Source: Sphingomonas hengshuiensis (GTDB taxonomy: Bacteria > Pseudomonadota > Alphaproteobacteria > Sphingomonadales > Sphingomonadaceae). Taken from it: a DNA stretch of 64,000 bases. This document shows, piece after piece, positions 62,782-64,000 of the stretch. Where the stretch lies: positions 4,759,001 to 4,823,000 of the forward strand of contig NZ_CP010836.1 in assembly GCF_000935025.1 (NCBI RefSeq). The letters are read 5' to 3'. The position numbers and the translations under genes are program-made. The first letter of the stretch is position 1; each line of letters begins with the position of its first letter. The notes under the pieces were generated by a model, which worked only from the letters and a program-made list of their open reading frames with translations, had not been told where the DNA came from and did no database searches.

Positions 62782-62973
62782 GATGTCGGCGGGCTGCATT
62801 GGGAGAAGAGAGGCCGGCGCGATGTCCTGCGCGACCAGTCCTGCAGCCCGGACGATCACCTGGCGCTGCCCGGAAACGGCGGCACCATCGACTTTACCCT
62901 GGACACGCCTGAGCGGCTCGATGCCTGGCATGCCGCCGGGGTCGCCAATAGCGGGCGGGCGATCAAGGATCCG
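62782..62973 (+). pseudogene. Truncated VOC/glyoxalase-fold gene fragment
   Basis: In one frame the DNA reads HLALPGNGGTIDFTLDTPER and then LDAWHAAGVANSGRAIKDP. This is the middle of a typical small VOC protein (compare GGTIGF and VDAFHAAGLAQGG in the intact protein at 28186). Both ends are missing, no start fits, and the similarity stops where the thioesterase gene ends. It is a remnant left by a deletion or rearrangement. Confidence 0.6.
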
Positions 62974-62974
62974 T

Positions 62975-63400
62975 CTAGAGCTTCGTCTCCAGCGCCAGCA
63001 GCCGCGCCCGCACTTCCTCCGGGATCGGTACCGCCCGCCGCGCGTCCAGATCGACATGGACGCTCACCAGCTCGACCTGCGCGTGCAGCGCGCCGGTGTC
63101 GGCGTGGCACAGGTCCACGCGCATCGTCATGCTCGAATTGCCGACGCGGTCCACCCGCACCCACGCCTCGACCATGTCGTCGAAGCGTAGCGCCGCCTTG
63201 AACTCGACGGTGGCGCGGACGACGTTGAATTCGGCCTGCGTCCATATCGGGCCGAGATCGCCAAGGTCGGCCCAGCGCCAGAATTCGGTGATCCCGGCGT
63301 CCGCATATTCGAGATAGCGCGAGTTGAAGACGATCTTCTGCCCGTCGATCTCGGAATAGCGGACGCGGAATCGGGTGGAGAACCGGAACCCTTCGCGCAA
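62975..63400 (-). CDS. 4-hydroxybenzoyl-CoA-thioesterase-fold acyl-CoA thioesterase
   Basis: A 141-residue hotdog-fold protein. VRYSEIDGQKIVFNSRYLEY is the YbgC/4HBT signature, with the catalytic Asp normally found in DxxG-x-V-x-x-xxY. It likely hydrolyses short or medium acyl-CoA in the cytoplasm. The most probable start is a TTG at 63400, 2 bases after the aminotransferase stop; no ATG fits. The longer frame lies inside the aminotransferase gene. Both genes appear to form an operon. Confidence 0.83.
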   Translation of the reverse strand: MREGFRFSTRFRVRYSEIDGQKIVFNSRYLEYADAGITEFWRWADLGDLGPIWTQAEFNVVRATVEFKAALRFDDMVEAWVRVDRVGNSSMTMRVDLCHADTGALHAQVELVSVHVDLDARRAVPIPEEVRARLLALETKL

Positions 63401-63402
63401 GC

Positions 63403-64000
63403 TCAGCCTGCCTTTGCGCTCGGCGTGTTGACGCCCATCGACTGGAGGTATTTGCGGACGTTGCGCGCGGCCTGGCGGAGGCGCTGTTCGTTCTCGACCA
63501 TCGCGATGCGCACGAACCCCTCGCCATTTTCGCCATAGCCGACGCCGGGGGCGACCGCGACCTTGGCCTCGGTCAGCAATTGCTTCGAGAATTCGAGGCT
63601 GCCGAGATGCGCGAGCGCAGGCGGCAGCGGCGCCCAGGCGAACATGCTGGCGGGCGGGGCGGGGATGTCCCACCCAGCGCGGGCGAAGCTTTCGACCAGC
63701 ACGTCGCGGCGCTTGTGGTAGAGCTGGCGGTTGCGCTCGACAATGTCCTGCGGGCCGTTGAGCGCGGCGCAGGCGGCGGCCTGGATCGGGGTGAAGGCGC
63801 CGTAATCGAGGTACGACTTCACCCGCGTCATCGCCGCGATCAGCTTGGCATTGCCGACTGCGAAGCCCATCCGCCATCCGGCCATCGAATAGGTCTTGGA
63901 CAGCGACGTGAATTCGATCGCGACGTCCTTCGCGCCCTTGACCTGGAGGATCGAGACGGTCGGCTTGCCGTCGAAATACAGCTCCGAATAAGCGAGGTCG
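63403..64000 (-). CDS. Class I/II aminotransferase, 5' part beyond window edge
   Basis: The last 198 residues of a PLP aminotransferase are present; the N-terminal half lies past 64000. The PLP lysine is in FTSLSKTYSMAGWRMGF, and the C-terminal arginine block is EGFVRIAMVENEQRL. Wording is closest to the AlaC / LL-diaminopimelate aminotransferase-like group that handles alanine, glutamate or related amino acids. It is upstream of, and probably cotranscribed with, the thioesterase. The exact substrate cannot be told from this half. Confidence 0.9.
   Translation of the reverse strand, partial: DLAYSELYFDGKPTVSILQVKGAKDVAIEFTSLSKTYSMAGWRMGFAVGNAKLIAAMTRVKSYLDYGAFTPIQAAACAALNGPQDIVERNRQLYHKRRDVLVESFARAGWDIPAPPASMFAWAPLPPALAHLGSLEFSKQLLTEAKVAVAPGVGYGENGEGFVRIAMVENEQRLRQAARNVRKYLQSMGVNTPSAKAG

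Overview
The window looks like chromosomal DNA from a high-GC alphaproteobacterium of the order Sphingomonadales, most likely Sphingomonas or a close relative. The signs are: the 5-aminolevulinate synthase route to heme (hemA), a MipZ-type division regulator, a MucR-family regulator, a PgmG-like phosphogluco/phosphomannomutase, frequent GTG and TTG starts, many 4-base ATGA or GTGA gene overlaps, short GC-rich dispersed palindromes, and a large exopolysaccharide locus with rml genes. The genus call is inference from gene content. No tRNA, rRNA or CRISPR array was seen.

Layout. 1-3.4 kb: a divergent pair of exported peptidases (M28, cut by the left edge, and S9). 3.7-4.7 kb: an intact IS30-family element. 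4.9-8.8 kb: minus-strand housekeeping genes rpsD, trmJ-nrdR and rpiB-glyA. 8.8-11.2 kb: a small hendecad-repeat lipoprotein and the betaine-lipid pair btaA-btaB. 11.4-15.7 kb: hemA, a 55-residue protein, murI, plsY and dprA. 15.7-16.2 kb: a GIY-YIG nuclease gene bracketed by inverted copies of a palindromic repeat. 16.3-24.5 kb: yghU-type GST, topA, three small proteins, panC, and a mipZ / J-domain / pgm operon. 24.6-32.3 kb: a low-GC orphan, an exonuclease, a YagU-like protein, a formaldehyde-detoxification operon (frmA, VOC protein, fghA, TraB/GumN protein), and a complete arsenic operon (arsI, arsR, ACR3, arsC) behind a palindromic operator. 32.4-36.9 kb: a zinc dehydrogenase, a MscS channel, a LuxR-type regulator, and a gene-poor accessory stretch.

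36.9-60.6 kb is an exopolysaccharide locus of the Wzx/Wzy type. A plus-strand block encodes an outer-membrane export lipoprotein, a fused Wzc-like co-polymerase/kinase, a membrane protein, a 49-codon remnant of a UDP-glucose dehydrogenase, and a UDP-glucuronate-4-epimerase-like enzyme. It converges on an 11-gene minus-strand operon, most of whose genes overlap. That operon carries an AlgD-like nucleotide-sugar dehydrogenase, four glycosyltransferases, two hexapeptide acyltransferases, an acyltransferase-3 gene with an internal deletion, a FkbM methyltransferase, a Wzx flippase and a Wzy-like polymerase. After these come a membrane-anchored EEP-family protein, the dTDP-rhamnose genes in the order rmlC-B-D-A, the initiating sugar-phosphate transferase, a second O-antigen-ligase/polymerase protein and a MucR-like regulator. 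Together they would build a rhamnose-containing acidic polysaccharide with O-acyl and perhaps O-methyl groups, assembled on a lipid carrier, flipped, polymerised and exported. pgm at 23-24.5 kb would feed the sugar-nucleotide pools.

60.6-64 kb is a decaying junction: a small exported protein, a frameshifted tyrosine-recombinase remnant, a lipoprotein alpha/beta hydrolase, a truncated VOC gene, then a thioesterase and a class I aminotransferase cut by the right edge. The most interesting points are the GIY-YIG/repeat unit, the twin-coupled dehydrogenase remnant, the internally deleted acyltransferase, the MucR protein without zinc-binding cysteines, and the unlabelled integrase remnant beside the polysaccharide locus.
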